A DNA stretch of 14,448 bases from an uncultured bacterium. GTDB taxonomy: Bacteria; Cyanobacteriota; Vampirovibrionia; Gastranaerophilales; Gastranaerophilaceae. Made by a program: the position numbers and the translations under genes. The stretch covers positions 1 to 14,448 of the forward strand of contig USOK01000012.1 in the NCBI GenBank assembly GCA_900556295.1, in the 5' to 3' direction. The notes below the pieces were generated by a model. That model worked only from the letters and a program-made list of their open reading frames with translations. It had not been told where the DNA came from and did no database searches. This document shows, in pieces, positions 7,592-13,426 of the stretch. The first letter of the stretch is position 1. Each line of letters starts with the position of its first letter.

Positions 7592-8596
7592 CTATTTACG
7601 AAGAGCTTGGTCTACAGCTACTGCAACAGCAACAGTTGCACCAACCATAGGGTTGTTACCCATACCGATGATACCCATCATTTCTACGTGAGCAGGAACT
7701 GATGATGAACCAGCAAACTGAGCGTCACCGTGCATTCTACCCATAGTATCTGTCATACCGTAAGATGCAGGACCTGCAGCTACGTTATCTGGGTGCAATG
7801 TTCTTCCTGTACCACCACCTGATGCTACTGAGAAGTATTTTCTACCATTTTCCCAGCACCATTTTTTATAAGTACCAGCTACAGGGTGTTGGAAACGAGT
7901 TGGGTTAGTTGAGTTACCAGTGATTGATACGTCAACGCCTTCGCTAATCATAATAGCAACACCTTCAGAAACGTCATCAGCACCATAACATCTGATTTCG
8001 CCTCTTTCACCTTCTGAGAATCTAGTTTCTTTAACAACTTTCAATTCGCCAGTTTTGTAATCGTATTGAGTTTCAACTGATGTAAAACCGTTGATTCTTG
8101 AGATTACATAAGCAGCGTCTTTACCAAGACCGTTCAAGATAACTCTCAAAGGATTTTTTCTAACTTTGTTAGCGTTTCTAGCAATACCGATAGCACCTTC
8201 AGCAGCTGCGAAAGATTCGTGACCAGCCAAGAAACAGAAACATTTTGTTTCTTCTCTCAAAAGCATAGCAGCCAAGTTACCATGACCGATACCAACTTTT
8301 CTTGTGTCACCTACTGATCCAGGTACGCAGAATGCTTGCAAACCTTCACCAATCAAGCTTGCTGCATCAGCTGCAGTTGCAGCTTGTTTTTTAAGTGCAA
8401 TAGCTGCACCCAATGTATAAGCCCAAACAGCATTATCAAATGCGATAGGCTGAATTCCTTTAACAATAGCTTCAACATCAATACCATTTGATTTACAAAG
8501 TTCTTGAGCCTCTTCTAAAGATTTGAAGCCATATTCAGGTAAAACTTTGTTCAATTTAGCTTGACGTCTGTCTTGTCCTTCAAATTTTACTGTCAT
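7592..8596 (-). CDS. GGGtGRT family protein
   Basis: 334 residues, full length for the family. The family-defining motif GGGTGRT is at 260-266, followed by the conserved blocks LHPDNVAAGPASYGMTDTMG and RMHGDAQFAGSSSVPAHVEM and a Gly-rich end (GIIGMGNNPMVGATVAVAVA). Cysteines at 34, 90, 119, 121, 203 and 247 could be ligands. The biochemical role is not established; the family is found next to NifU-like scaffold proteins, as here, which implies a role in iron-sulfur cluster handling or a redox enzyme. The gene follows the NifU-like gene by 99 bp on the same strand with its own AGAGGA site, and it ends at the bidirectional terminator. No signal peptide or membrane segment is seen, so it is probably cytoplasmic. 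Confidence 0.92.
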   Translation of the reverse strand: MTVKFEGQDRRQAKLNKVLPEYGFKSLEEAQELCKSNGIDVEAIVKGIQPIAFDNAVWAYTLGAAIALKKQAATAADAASLIGEGLQAFCVPGSVGDTRKVGIGHGNLAAMLLREETKCFCFLAGHESFAAAEGAIGIARNANKVRKNPLRVILNGLGKDAAYVISRINGFTSVETQYDYKTGELKVVKETRFSEGERGEIRCYGADDVSEGVAIMISEGVDVSITGNSTNPTRFQHPVAGTYKKWCWENGRKYFSVASGGGTGRTLHPDNVAAGPASYGMTDTMGRMHGDAQFAGSSSVPAHVEMMGIIGMGNNPMVGATVAVAVAVDQALRK

Positions 8597-8695
8597 TTTA
8601 TTTTCCTCTTAATTGTTATTGATTAAATACGTTATTAATTGACTATTTCCATCTTGGATCCGTGCCCCCTCATAAGAGCGAGGATAGAGAGAAAA

Positions 8696-9400
8696 TTAAT
8701 CAACTCTTGGGTCGATTTTCTTAACAGCTTCAGCAAATCTGCCGTAAGTGCTAGTGAATTTTTCAAGAGCTTCTTTTGGATCCATGCCTTTTTTAACAGC
8801 ATCCATGAATTTGCCCATGTGAACGAACTTGTAGCCAATGATTTCATCGTTTTTATCAAGTCCTAATTCAAGAACATAACCTTCAGCCAATTCAAGGTAT
8901 CTAGGTCCTTTTTGTTTTGTTGAGTAAATAGTACCAACTTGAGATCTCAAACCTTTACCTAAGTCTTCAAGACCGGCGCCAACAGGCAATCCGTTGTCAG
9001 AGAAAGCTGTTTGAGTTCTACCATAAACGATTTGCAAGAACAATTCTCTCATAGCTACGTTGATAGCGTCACAAACCAAGTCTGTGTTAAGAGCTTCTAA
9101 CAAAGTTTTACCAGGAAGGATTTCACCAGCCATAGCAGCAGAGTGAGTCATACCTGAACAACCAATTGTTTCAACAAGTGCTTCTTGAATGATACCATCT
9201 TTAACATTAAGAGTTAATTTGCAAGTACCTTGTTGTGGAGCACAACAACCACAACCGTGAGTCAAGCCTGAAATTTGTTTAATTTCTTTAACTTTAGTCC
9301 AATCACCTTCTTGAGGGATAGGAGCAGGCTCGCCTTTAACGCCACGTCTTACGCAGCACATTTCTTCTACTTCTTTTGTTACTTGTATACGATCCAACAT
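8696..9400 (-). CDS. NifU/IscU-like iron-sulfur cluster assembly scaffold protein
   Basis: 234 residues. The scaffold-type core runs from about 40 to 155: Cys-rich LTHGCGCCAPQQGTCKLTL (C50, C52, C53, C60), then ETIGCSGMTHSAAMAGEIL (C81) and DLVCDAINVAMREL (C110). This resembles NifU_N/IscU, where three Cys hold a transient cluster and 'GC.....S..A' is a hallmark. An extra CC pair (C15, C16) is near the N-terminus. The C-terminal part (about 165-234) is unlike IscU and is typical of the version paired with GGGtGRT proteins. GGGAG precedes the ATG by eight bases. It is the promoter-proximal gene of a two-gene operon with the GGGtGRT gene. No cysteine desulfurase gene is seen nearby. Confidence 0.85.
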   Translation of the reverse strand: MLDRIQVTKEVEEMCCVRRGVKGEPAPIPQEGDWTKVKEIKQISGLTHGCGCCAPQQGTCKLTLNVKDGIIQEALVETIGCSGMTHSAAMAGEILPGKTLLEALNTDLVCDAINVAMRELFLQIVYGRTQTAFSDNGLPVGAGLEDLGKGLRSQVGTIYSTKQKGPRYLELAEGYVLELGLDKNDEIIGYKFVHMGKFMDAVKKGMDPKEALEKFTSTYGRFAEAVKKIDPRVD

Positions 9401-9433
9401 TTTCTATACTCCCTTCGGTTATATACAAGTTTT

Positions 9434-9461
9434 ATTTTACGTGCTGAAAGATTTCAGTCAA
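9434..9461 (-). promoter_or_regulatory. Sigma-70-type promoter of the NifU-like/GGGtGRT operon with internal inverted repeat
   Basis: On the minus strand TTGACT (9461-9456) and TAAAAT (9439-9434) are 16 bp apart, placing transcription start near 9427 and a short leader before the ATG at 9400. The inverted repeat CTGAAA-GA-TTTCAG (9444-9457) fills the spacer and touches the -35, as expected for an operator. No known iron or cluster regulator site is matched. Confidence 0.55.
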
Positions 9462-9502
9462 GAATTAGAGAAAAGCTTTGCTACGTCTTAAAAAACGTTA
9501 CT

Positions 9503-9702
9503 GGAGGTCAGGCTGTGCCTGACAAACAATGAATAGTAGAAGTAGGGCGGGATCCCGCCATCGTTAAATAAAAAAAGTTATTATAAAGAAATCAACATTG
9601 ATAGATTCTGAATAAGACGAAAATCTACGCTGAACGCTAGATTTTCTGTCTTTTCAGAATGACATGAATTGCGACTATTTACAAAAACAACTAAACCTAA
9701 AC
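9503..9702. repeat. Modular palindromic repeat, left copy (IR-A)
   Basis: In this 385-bp non-coding gap (9401-9785) the sequence is a chain of palindromes. GTCAGGC-TGT-GCCTGAC (9507-9523) is a perfect 7-bp hairpin, and GGCGGGATCCCGCC (9546-9559) is a perfect 14-base palindrome. A long hairpin spans 9605-9660: arms 9605-9627 and 9638-9660 pair at 22 of 23 positions with one bulge each, around a 10-base loop CGCTGAACGC. The segment 9591-9702 matches the reverse complement of 10906-11017 at about 98 of 112 positions by hand alignment. The outer hairpin module is also shared, but the GGCGGGATCCCGCC module and its flanks (about 9536-9590) are missing from the other copy. I see no coding potential. 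Confidence 0.85.
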
Positions 9703-9760
9703 TGTCACTCCGGACTACGATCCGTAGTCTATTAAACAACAGAAAGATGTCGGAATGACA
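9703..9760. repeat. 58-bp palindromic element between IR-A and the pilin-like gene
   Basis: Outer arms TGTCACTCCG (9703-9712) and CGGAATGACA (9751-9760) pair at 9 of 10 positions. A perfect inner hairpin, GACTACG-ATC-CGTAGTC, occupies 9713-9729. It abuts IR-A directly and has no counterpart beside the right copy. The TGTCATTCCG-type ends recall dispersed small palindromic repeats in many bacteria (inference). It lies 25 bp beyond the pilin-like stop codon and so falls in that gene's 3' untranslated region. No U-tract follows, so it is not a typical terminator. Confidence 0.7.
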
Positions 9761-9785
9761 ATCTAAATTACACAACAACACTCAA

Positions 9786-10547
9786 TTAGAATCGCACAGG
9801 ATAATTTTTAGGGAAAGTAAAATTATTTTCTAAATATATCTGAGTACAAAAAGCCGCCATTTGTGGTAACTCCTTTGATTTATTTATACAATTTTCTCTC
9901 ATTTGCTCATCTGTATACTTTCCTCGATAATTACCAGATTGTAACCAATAACTTGGAAGATTTACTTGATGGAAAGGAGCTAAAACATGAGGAATAGTAT
10001 CAACACACACTTCTACATCGCAAGAACCGACTGCAGGACCTAAAATAAAATAATTTTTCCCCGGAACAAGCTCCAACGGCTTTTTGGAATTAAAAGAAAG
10101 CGAATCAGTAATAACAGCAATTTTGGCATTATATATTAAAATAGAAGTACCATTCGCAAAAGTTACATATTTTCCAAAATAAGTCATTGCGTGGTTATTT
10201 TTTATGCTCGGACAACCGGCAGAACCTGACCCCCAGCATGTACCAGAATTGACTTCTCTTGCATTGCTTACGTAAGGTTTTATAAAGTCTTTATATAACA
10301 TATCATCACGACACCAGAAAGTATTTTTGCATTTATCACTCTCATAAGCATACCCAAATGGCAAACCATGCTCAGTTTCACCAGCATTTAATGCTGTCGA
10401 TAATATCGAATACGTTTGTTTTAATTTGGTTGCAGTAACCTTCTGCCTATAAGCAGAGATTAAAGTAGGCATTGTAATAGCCGCAACAACCCCAATTACA
10501 CCTAGTGTTATTAGGACTTCAGCTAACGTAAAACCTTTGATGCGCAT
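9786..10547 (-). CDS. Type IV pilin-like protein with prepilin N-terminal methylation motif
   Basis: 253 residues. The N-terminus MRIKG|FTLAEVLITLGVIG is a textbook class III/type IVa prepilin signal: short basic leader, cleavage after G5, F6 to be methylated, and E10 as mature Glu5. A hydrophobic helix follows to about residue 32. The rest is an extracytoplasmic domain with eight cysteines (C73, C79, C104, C112, C176, C181, C220, C234), enough for four disulfides. Without other pilus genes nearby it may be a minor pilin, a pseudopilin or a free adhesin-like subunit; the size exceeds a typical major pilin. GGAG (minus strand, 10559-10556) precedes the ATG by eight bases. It diverges from the small HTH gene and is probably controlled by it. 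Confidence 0.85.
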   Translation of the reverse strand: MRIKGFTLAEVLITLGVIGVVAAITMPTLISAYRQKVTATKLKQTYSILSTALNAGETEHGLPFGYAYESDKCKNTFWCRDDMLYKDFIKPYVSNAREVNSGTCWGSGSAGCPSIKNNHAMTYFGKYVTFANGTSILIYNAKIAVITDSLSFNSKKPLELVPGKNYFILGPAVGSCDVEVCVDTIPHVLAPFHQVNLPSYWLQSGNYRGKYTDEQMRENCINKSKELPQMAAFCTQIYLENNFTFPKNYPVRF

Positions 10548-10609
10548 CTCATAATCTCCAACTTAATATTAAATCCTACATATAAAACAATTATCTTATA
10601 TTTAAGTAT

Positions 10610-10638
10610 ATTCTAAAAGATTATCTCATATTTGTCAA
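10610..10638 (-). promoter_or_regulatory. Promoter of the pilin-like gene
   Basis: On the minus strand a consensus TTGACA (10638-10633) is 17 bp from TAGAAT (10615-10610). Transcription should start near 10603, giving a leader of about 55 bases. The -35 overlaps the -35 of the plus-strand promoter, and the spacer contains one copy of the shared operator motif. Confidence 0.75.
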
Positions 10639-10661
10639 CATTGACTTAAAAAACATATAAT
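10632..10661 (+). promoter_or_regulatory. Promoter of the small HTH regulator
   Basis: TTGTCA (10632-10637) and a consensus TATAAT (10656-10661) are 18 bp apart, with start expected near 10668. The ribosome-binding site GAGG (10674-10677) follows at once, so the leader is very short. Its -35 overlaps the divergent pilin promoter -35. Confidence 0.7.
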
Positions 10662-10682
10662 TATCTCAAATATGAGGAAATA

Positions 10683-10895
10683 ATGACATCAAAAAACGAA
10701 CTTAAAATCTTAATAATGAAAGAAGCCTTAACTGTACAAAAGCTGGCGGAATTACTTTCTAAAAAGACAGGCAAACGTTACACCCAAAGGAGTTTGCAGA
10801 ACAAAATCTTTTTAAGTTCTTTAAATTATGATGAAATGGAAACAATCGCCAATATGCTTGGCTACGACATCAAAATTGTTAAAAAGCAAAAATAA
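10683..10895 (+). CDS. Small XRE/Cro-like HTH regulator
   Basis: 70 residues starting MTSKNELKILIMKEALTVQK. The segment LTVQKLAELLSKKTGKRYTQ then RSLQNKIFLSSLNYDEMETI reads as a lambda-repressor-like four- or five-helix fold: 'T...LA..L' for helices 1-2, 'TQ..L.NKI' for the recognition region, 'LNYDEMETIANMLGYDIKIV' for the C-terminal helices. Similar small phage-type regulators end in 'IA.ALGYDL.I'. No other domain is present. It is divergent from the pilin-like gene, with shared promoter DNA full of repeated motifs, so autoregulation and pilin repression are likely (inference). GAGG precedes the ATG by five bases. It ends ten bases before the right inverted repeat. Confidence 0.7.
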   Translation: MTSKNELKILIMKEALTVQKLAELLSKKTGKRYTQRSLQNKIFLSSLNYDEMETIANMLGYDIKIVKKQK

Positions 10896-10905
10896 AATAA
10901 AAAAA

Positions 10906-11054
10906 GTTTAGGTTTAGTTATTGCTGTAAATAGTAGCAATTCTCGCCATTCTAAAAAGACTGAAAATCTAGCGTCCAGCGTAGATTTTCGCCTTATTCAG
11001 GATCTATTAATGCTGATAATATTCATGATGTCGGGCTTTCCAGCCAGACCTACC
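10906..11054. repeat. Modular palindromic repeat, right copy (IR-B), inverted relative to IR-A
   Basis: The core 10906-11018 is the reverse complement of the left copy's core at about 87% identity. It keeps the long hairpin (arms 10948-10970 and 10981-11003, loop GCGTCCAGCG), although its arms have more mismatches than the left copy's. The outer module TATTCATGATGTCGGGC to GACCTACC (11020-11054) matches the left outer module and forms the hairpin GTCGGGCT-TTCC-AGCCAGAC (11030-11049, one mismatch). About 55 bp present between the modules on the left are absent here. It starts ten bases after the HTH gene stop. Confidence 0.85.
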
Positions 11055-11079
11055 CCTTTTTCACTTCTCACTTATCACC

Positions 11080-11634
11080 CTACAACAAACTAAACAGTGC
11101 TCCAAAAAAATCCCCTCTGGAGATTCTCCGAAATACTCTATTAACTTTTGAAGCACTCAAAGTTGAATAGCCTCTTTCGTTTATATATTCTTCATTTTGC
11201 GCATCTCTATAAAACTCTTGCAAATTAAATTCACTATTTGGTTTAAGTTCAACCGGCTGAACTTTTTTAGGCTTTTTAAATTTTGCACGCACATATTCAA
11301 ATTCGCCGTTATCAAGAAATATTCCACCACATTTATAACAGGTATCAATTTGAATTCCCATTGCATTCGTTTTCGCCATTGGCGTTCCGCATGCCGGACA
11401 AATTCTAGTTTGCTTTTCATCAACAGGTATAAAATTTTTATTCGCCAAAACCTCTTTAATTTCAGAAATATCATCATTTATATTGCTAAATTCTTGGATT
11501 TCTCTATTATCGAAATAAATTCCTCCACACCCATTAGCGCAAACATCGACATTAATCCCTTTTTCTGAAATGAAAACTTTTTTCATCGGGCTCCCACATG
11601 CCGGACAATTAATTTCGTTTTGAGTATCTGCCAT
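11080..11634 (-). CDS. Double zf-TFIIB-type zinc-ribbon protein
   Basis: 184 residues with two tandem zf-TFIIB modules. The first is CPACGSPMKKV ... VDVCANGCGGIYFDNREIQE (C10, C13, C32, C36); the second is CPACGTPMAKT ... IDTCYKCGGIFLDNGEFE (C79, C82, C99, C102). The first has a C-x3-C second pair and the second the usual C-x2-C. The remainder (about 110-184) is basic and polar, with RVFRRISRGDFFGALFSLL at the end, a possible amphipathic helix. The family is common in bacteria and poorly characterised; the ribbons probably bind zinc and a nucleic acid or protein partner. AGGAAAG lies upstream of the ATG. It is on the same strand as the M48-like gene but separated from it by that gene's terminator, so it should have its own promoter. 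Confidence 0.85.
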   Translation of the reverse strand: MADTQNEINCPACGSPMKKVFISEKGINVDVCANGCGGIYFDNREIQEFSNINDDISEIKEVLANKNFIPVDEKQTRICPACGTPMAKTNAMGIQIDTCYKCGGIFLDNGEFEYVRAKFKKPKKVQPVELKPNSEFNLQEFYRDAQNEEYINERGYSTLSASKVNRVFRRISRGDFFGALFSLL

Positions 11635-11701
11635 AATCTTTCCTTTTTATATTTTCACCACTCGGAATAACAAAACAATTATATATTAATTTCGGCAACA
11701 A

Positions 11702-11726
11702 AAAACCTCCCTTTAAAGGAGGTTTT
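11702..11726 (-). terminator. Rho-independent terminator of the M48-like gene
   Basis: A perfect 9-bp stem (11702-11710 with 11718-11726) closes a 7-base loop. On the minus strand it is followed by six Ts (11705-11700). It lies 23 bp beyond the M48-like stop codon and isolates that gene from the downstream zinc-ribbon gene. Confidence 0.88.
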
Positions 11727-11749
11727 CGTGTACTAATTTACTTACAAGC

Positions 11750-12586
11750 TTATTTTGTTTCTGCACTATCTGCCAAGTTTTTCAAAATTGTATAAGAAGC
11801 ATCCCATCCGTTTAATCCGCCGGTAGCTTTATACTTAGCAATCTGTCTAGCTCTTTCTTTTTTCAATTTAGCTTGTTCTTTTTGGAATTTTGCTAATTTT
11901 GCTTTGTTAGAATTTCTTTCCGCAATTGTTGGTTGAATATATGCTAAGAAATTTTTGTATTCTTTGCAGTTATAACCGGCTTTAACCTTTGATGGGTAAT
12001 TGTATGAAAGATAATCGTAGATATACATTGTACGTCTAAAGTTGTTTGGTTGGCTTTTCAAAATATCTAAAGAAGTTCCTGGTTGTTTACCCAAAACAAC
12101 AATCATTGCCAATGGATTGTATCCTGCTTGAATCATCAAGTCAACACCTGTAATATCAGCATTCATTTTGTCTTTTTCAGACATACTATTAAGAGTTAAT
12201 TCGTTTGCTATTAACGCAGATTTTTCAAGGCTTGTATCTGCAAAGTTTCCAGCAAGAGCAGATGTCACATTTGAGACAAATTTTTTCTTGGATGCATTTG
12301 CGTTAATTACAACACCAATTTGTTGAGCAATTACGGCAGCAACTTCATTGTCATTCCCTGCGTAACCCAAATCTGTCTTTGGAATATACAATTCGTTATT
12401 AGTGTTAGATGTACTGTTTGCAACTTCAGTTTCTGTAACAACAAATTTTGTTGTTGTTGGCAAACTATTTTTTGTCAAAACTTGTTTCCCTACTGTCGGA
12501 ACTCTGTCTACAGCACTCCAAGTCGCTGCCAACGATGGAACTGCGAGAGATACTGCTAAAAACAATGATAAAATGATTTTTTTCAT
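11750..12586 (-). CDS. Secreted M48 peptidase homologue lacking the zinc-binding active site (pseudoprotease)
   Basis: 278 residues from ATG 12586, preceded at seven bases by AGGAG (12598-12594). The frame extends to 12628, but the shorter start gives a clean signal peptide (MKKIILSLFLAVSLAVPSLA, cleavage near residue 20-21). Residues 78-100 (NDNEVAAVIAQQIGVVINAN) align with the M48 active-site helix 'DELAAVLAHEIGHV', but HEXXH reads Q88-Q89-I-G-V92. The third-ligand region 'EADRLGVDLM..AGYDP.AM' is preserved as NADITGVDLMIQAGYNPLAM (from N142), with Glu replaced by Asn. The 'HP....R...I..Y' segment is also recognisable (QPNNFRRTMYIYDYL, from about 179). A Lys-rich helix (about 225-250) and a C-terminal tail follow. 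It is probably a periplasmic non-catalytic binding or chaperone-like protein (inference). The gene is intact and has a promoter candidate and a terminator. Confidence 0.75.
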   Translation of the reverse strand: MKKIILSLFLAVSLAVPSLAATWSAVDRVPTVGKQVLTKNSLPTTTKFVVTETEVANSTSNTNNELYIPKTDLGYAGNDNEVAAVIAQQIGVVINANASKKKFVSNVTSALAGNFADTSLEKSALIANELTLNSMSEKDKMNADITGVDLMIQAGYNPLAMIVVLGKQPGTSLDILKSQPNNFRRTMYIYDYLSYNYPSKVKAGYNCKEYKNFLAYIQPTIAERNSNKAKLAKFQKEQAKLKKERARQIAKYKATGGLNGWDASYTILKNLADSAETK

Positions 12587-12613
12587 CTTTTTACTCCTAT
12601 TCTCTATAATTTT

Positions 12614-12647
12614 TTCGGTATTATACACCGAACTACTCTCTAATCAA
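12614..12647 (-). promoter_or_regulatory. Promoter candidate of the M48-like gene, -10 inside an inverted repeat
   Basis: On the minus strand TTGATT (12647-12642) and a consensus TATAAT (12625-12620) are 16 bp apart. The -10 lies in the 7-base centre of the inverted repeat TTCGGT/ACCGAA (12614-12619 and 12627-12632), a possible operator. The -35 overlaps the end of the glycosyltransferase gene. Some expression by read-through from that gene is also possible, since only 53 bp separate the two. Confidence 0.5.
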
Positions 12648-13326
12648 CAAATCTGTATTTTATTAATGCTATTATAGCATGAATACCATCACGCCAAGTA
12701 ATTTTTTTACCTTCTGCAAATTCTCGTCCATAATACGAAACAGGAAGTTCATAAAGTCTTGCGCCACGTTTCAATACTTTTGCCGTAATTTCAGGTTCAA
12801 AATCAAATCTGTTTGATTTAATTTCAATCCCTTTTATAAAATCTGCCTTAAATGCTTTGTAACAAGTTTCCATATCGGTTAAAGTCGAACCGTACAAAAT
12901 ATTTGTCAAAAGTGACAAAAATTTGTTTCCTAACAGGTGGTGGAACATAAATGAACGAGAAGGTTTACCACCAGACAACCTTGTTCCATAACAAACATCC
13001 GCTTTACCATCCAAAATTAATTGGATAAGCGGTGGATAATCCACAGGGTCATATTCTAAATCTGCATCTTGAATTACAATAATATCACCCGTTGCTTCTT
13101 TAAATCCAGTACGAAGGGCAGCCCCCTTACCTTGATTATACTCATGATACAAAACTTTATACGGATATTTGGAATATAAATCTCTTGTTCCGTCTGTAGA
13201 ATAGTCATCGATAAGAATTATTTCTTTTTCTAATCCACAAAAATCAGCTTTTTCAACTTTTTCCAAAATTTCACCCAAAGTGTTAACCTCATTGTAAACC
13301 GGAATAAGTATTGTAATCTTTTTCAT
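12640..13326 (-). CDS. Family 2 glycosyltransferase, DPM1-like polyprenyl-phosphate sugar transferase
   Basis: 228 residues from ATG 13326, with AGGTGG four bases upstream; the frame stays open to 13410 but the extra 28 residues are upstream DNA. GT-A fold motifs are in order: TILIPVYNE (5-13), EIILIDDYSTDGT (35-47, D40/D41), NQGKGAALRTGF (64-75) and IVIQDADLEYDP (83-94, the metal-binding DxD as DAD 87-89). Then come GTRLSGG, the acceptor-region TDMETCYKAF and EPEITAKVLKRGARLYELPV. These are typical of dolichyl-phosphate mannose synthase-like enzymes that move a sugar from a nucleotide donor to undecaprenyl phosphate at the membrane. It has no C-terminal membrane helices, so it is the short soluble type. 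Donor sugar and pathway cannot be told from the neighbours. Confidence 0.88.
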   Translation of the reverse strand: MKKITILIPVYNEVNTLGEILEKVEKADFCGLEKEIILIDDYSTDGTRDLYSKYPYKVLYHEYNQGKGAALRTGFKEATGDIIVIQDADLEYDPVDYPPLIQLILDGKADVCYGTRLSGGKPSRSFMFHHLLGNKFLSLLTNILYGSTLTDMETCYKAFKADFIKGIEIKSNRFDFEPEITAKVLKRGARLYELPVSYYGREFAEGKKITWRDGIHAIIALIKYRFVD

Positions 13327-13344
13327 TAATCCACCTGTAAAAAA

Positions 13345-13375
13345 TTTGTAATATTCACAAAAATATTGTACAATA
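13345..13375. promoter_or_regulatory. Overlapping divergent promoters with perfect palindrome TATTGTACAATA
   Basis: Plus strand: TTGTAA (13346-13351), 17 bp, TACAAT (13369-13374), for the TPR-GAF-HD-GYP gene. Minus strand: TTGTAC (13372-13367), 17 bp, TACAAA (13350-13345), for the glycosyltransferase. The 12-base perfect palindrome (13364-13375) supplies the -10 of one and the -35 of the other, so one bound protein could switch both. The minus-strand pair is the weaker call. Confidence 0.5.
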
Positions 13376-13426
13376 AAAACATAGAGTTGCAAAAACAGAC
13401 TAATATACATATAAGGGTTAAGAATA

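Larger units (their letters stand above)
10591..10676. promoter_or_regulatory. Three operator-like motif copies across the divergent promoters
   Basis: The related 16-mers TTATCTTATATTTAAG (10591-10606), TTATCTCATATTTGTC (10621-10636) and TTATCTCAAATATGAG (10661-10676) start 30 and 40 bp apart, that is on one helical face. They cover the pilin start region, the shared -35 zone and the -10/start of the HTH gene. The third contains the near-palindrome CTCAAATATGAG, whose reverse complement repeats CTCATATTTG of the second. Binding by the adjacent HTH protein is inferred. Confidence 0.65.

Noticed and set aside
8668..8683. Weak hairpin CCTC/GAGG in the 99-bp gap between the NifU-like and GGGtGRT genes as a terminator
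   Set aside because: Only a four-base stem with no U-tract; at most a minor processing or attenuation site.
9275..9532. 85-codon plus-strand frame
   Set aside because: Antisense to the start and promoter of the NifU-like gene; phenylalanine/tyrosine-rich shadow product without a start signal.
9503..9760. Possible CRISPR-like repeat cluster
   Set aside because: The palindromes differ from one another and there are no regularly spaced identical repeats or cas genes.
9581..9781. 66-codon frame on the minus strand between the NifU-like and pilin genes
   Set aside because: It lies wholly inside the palindromic repeats IR-A and the 58-bp element, with no ribosome-binding site and no protein features.
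9591..11018. Target-site duplication marking the boxed pilin/HTH segment as a recent transposon
   Set aside because: No matching short direct repeat was found at the outer edges and no transposase is encoded, so only a repeat-bounded cassette is claimed.
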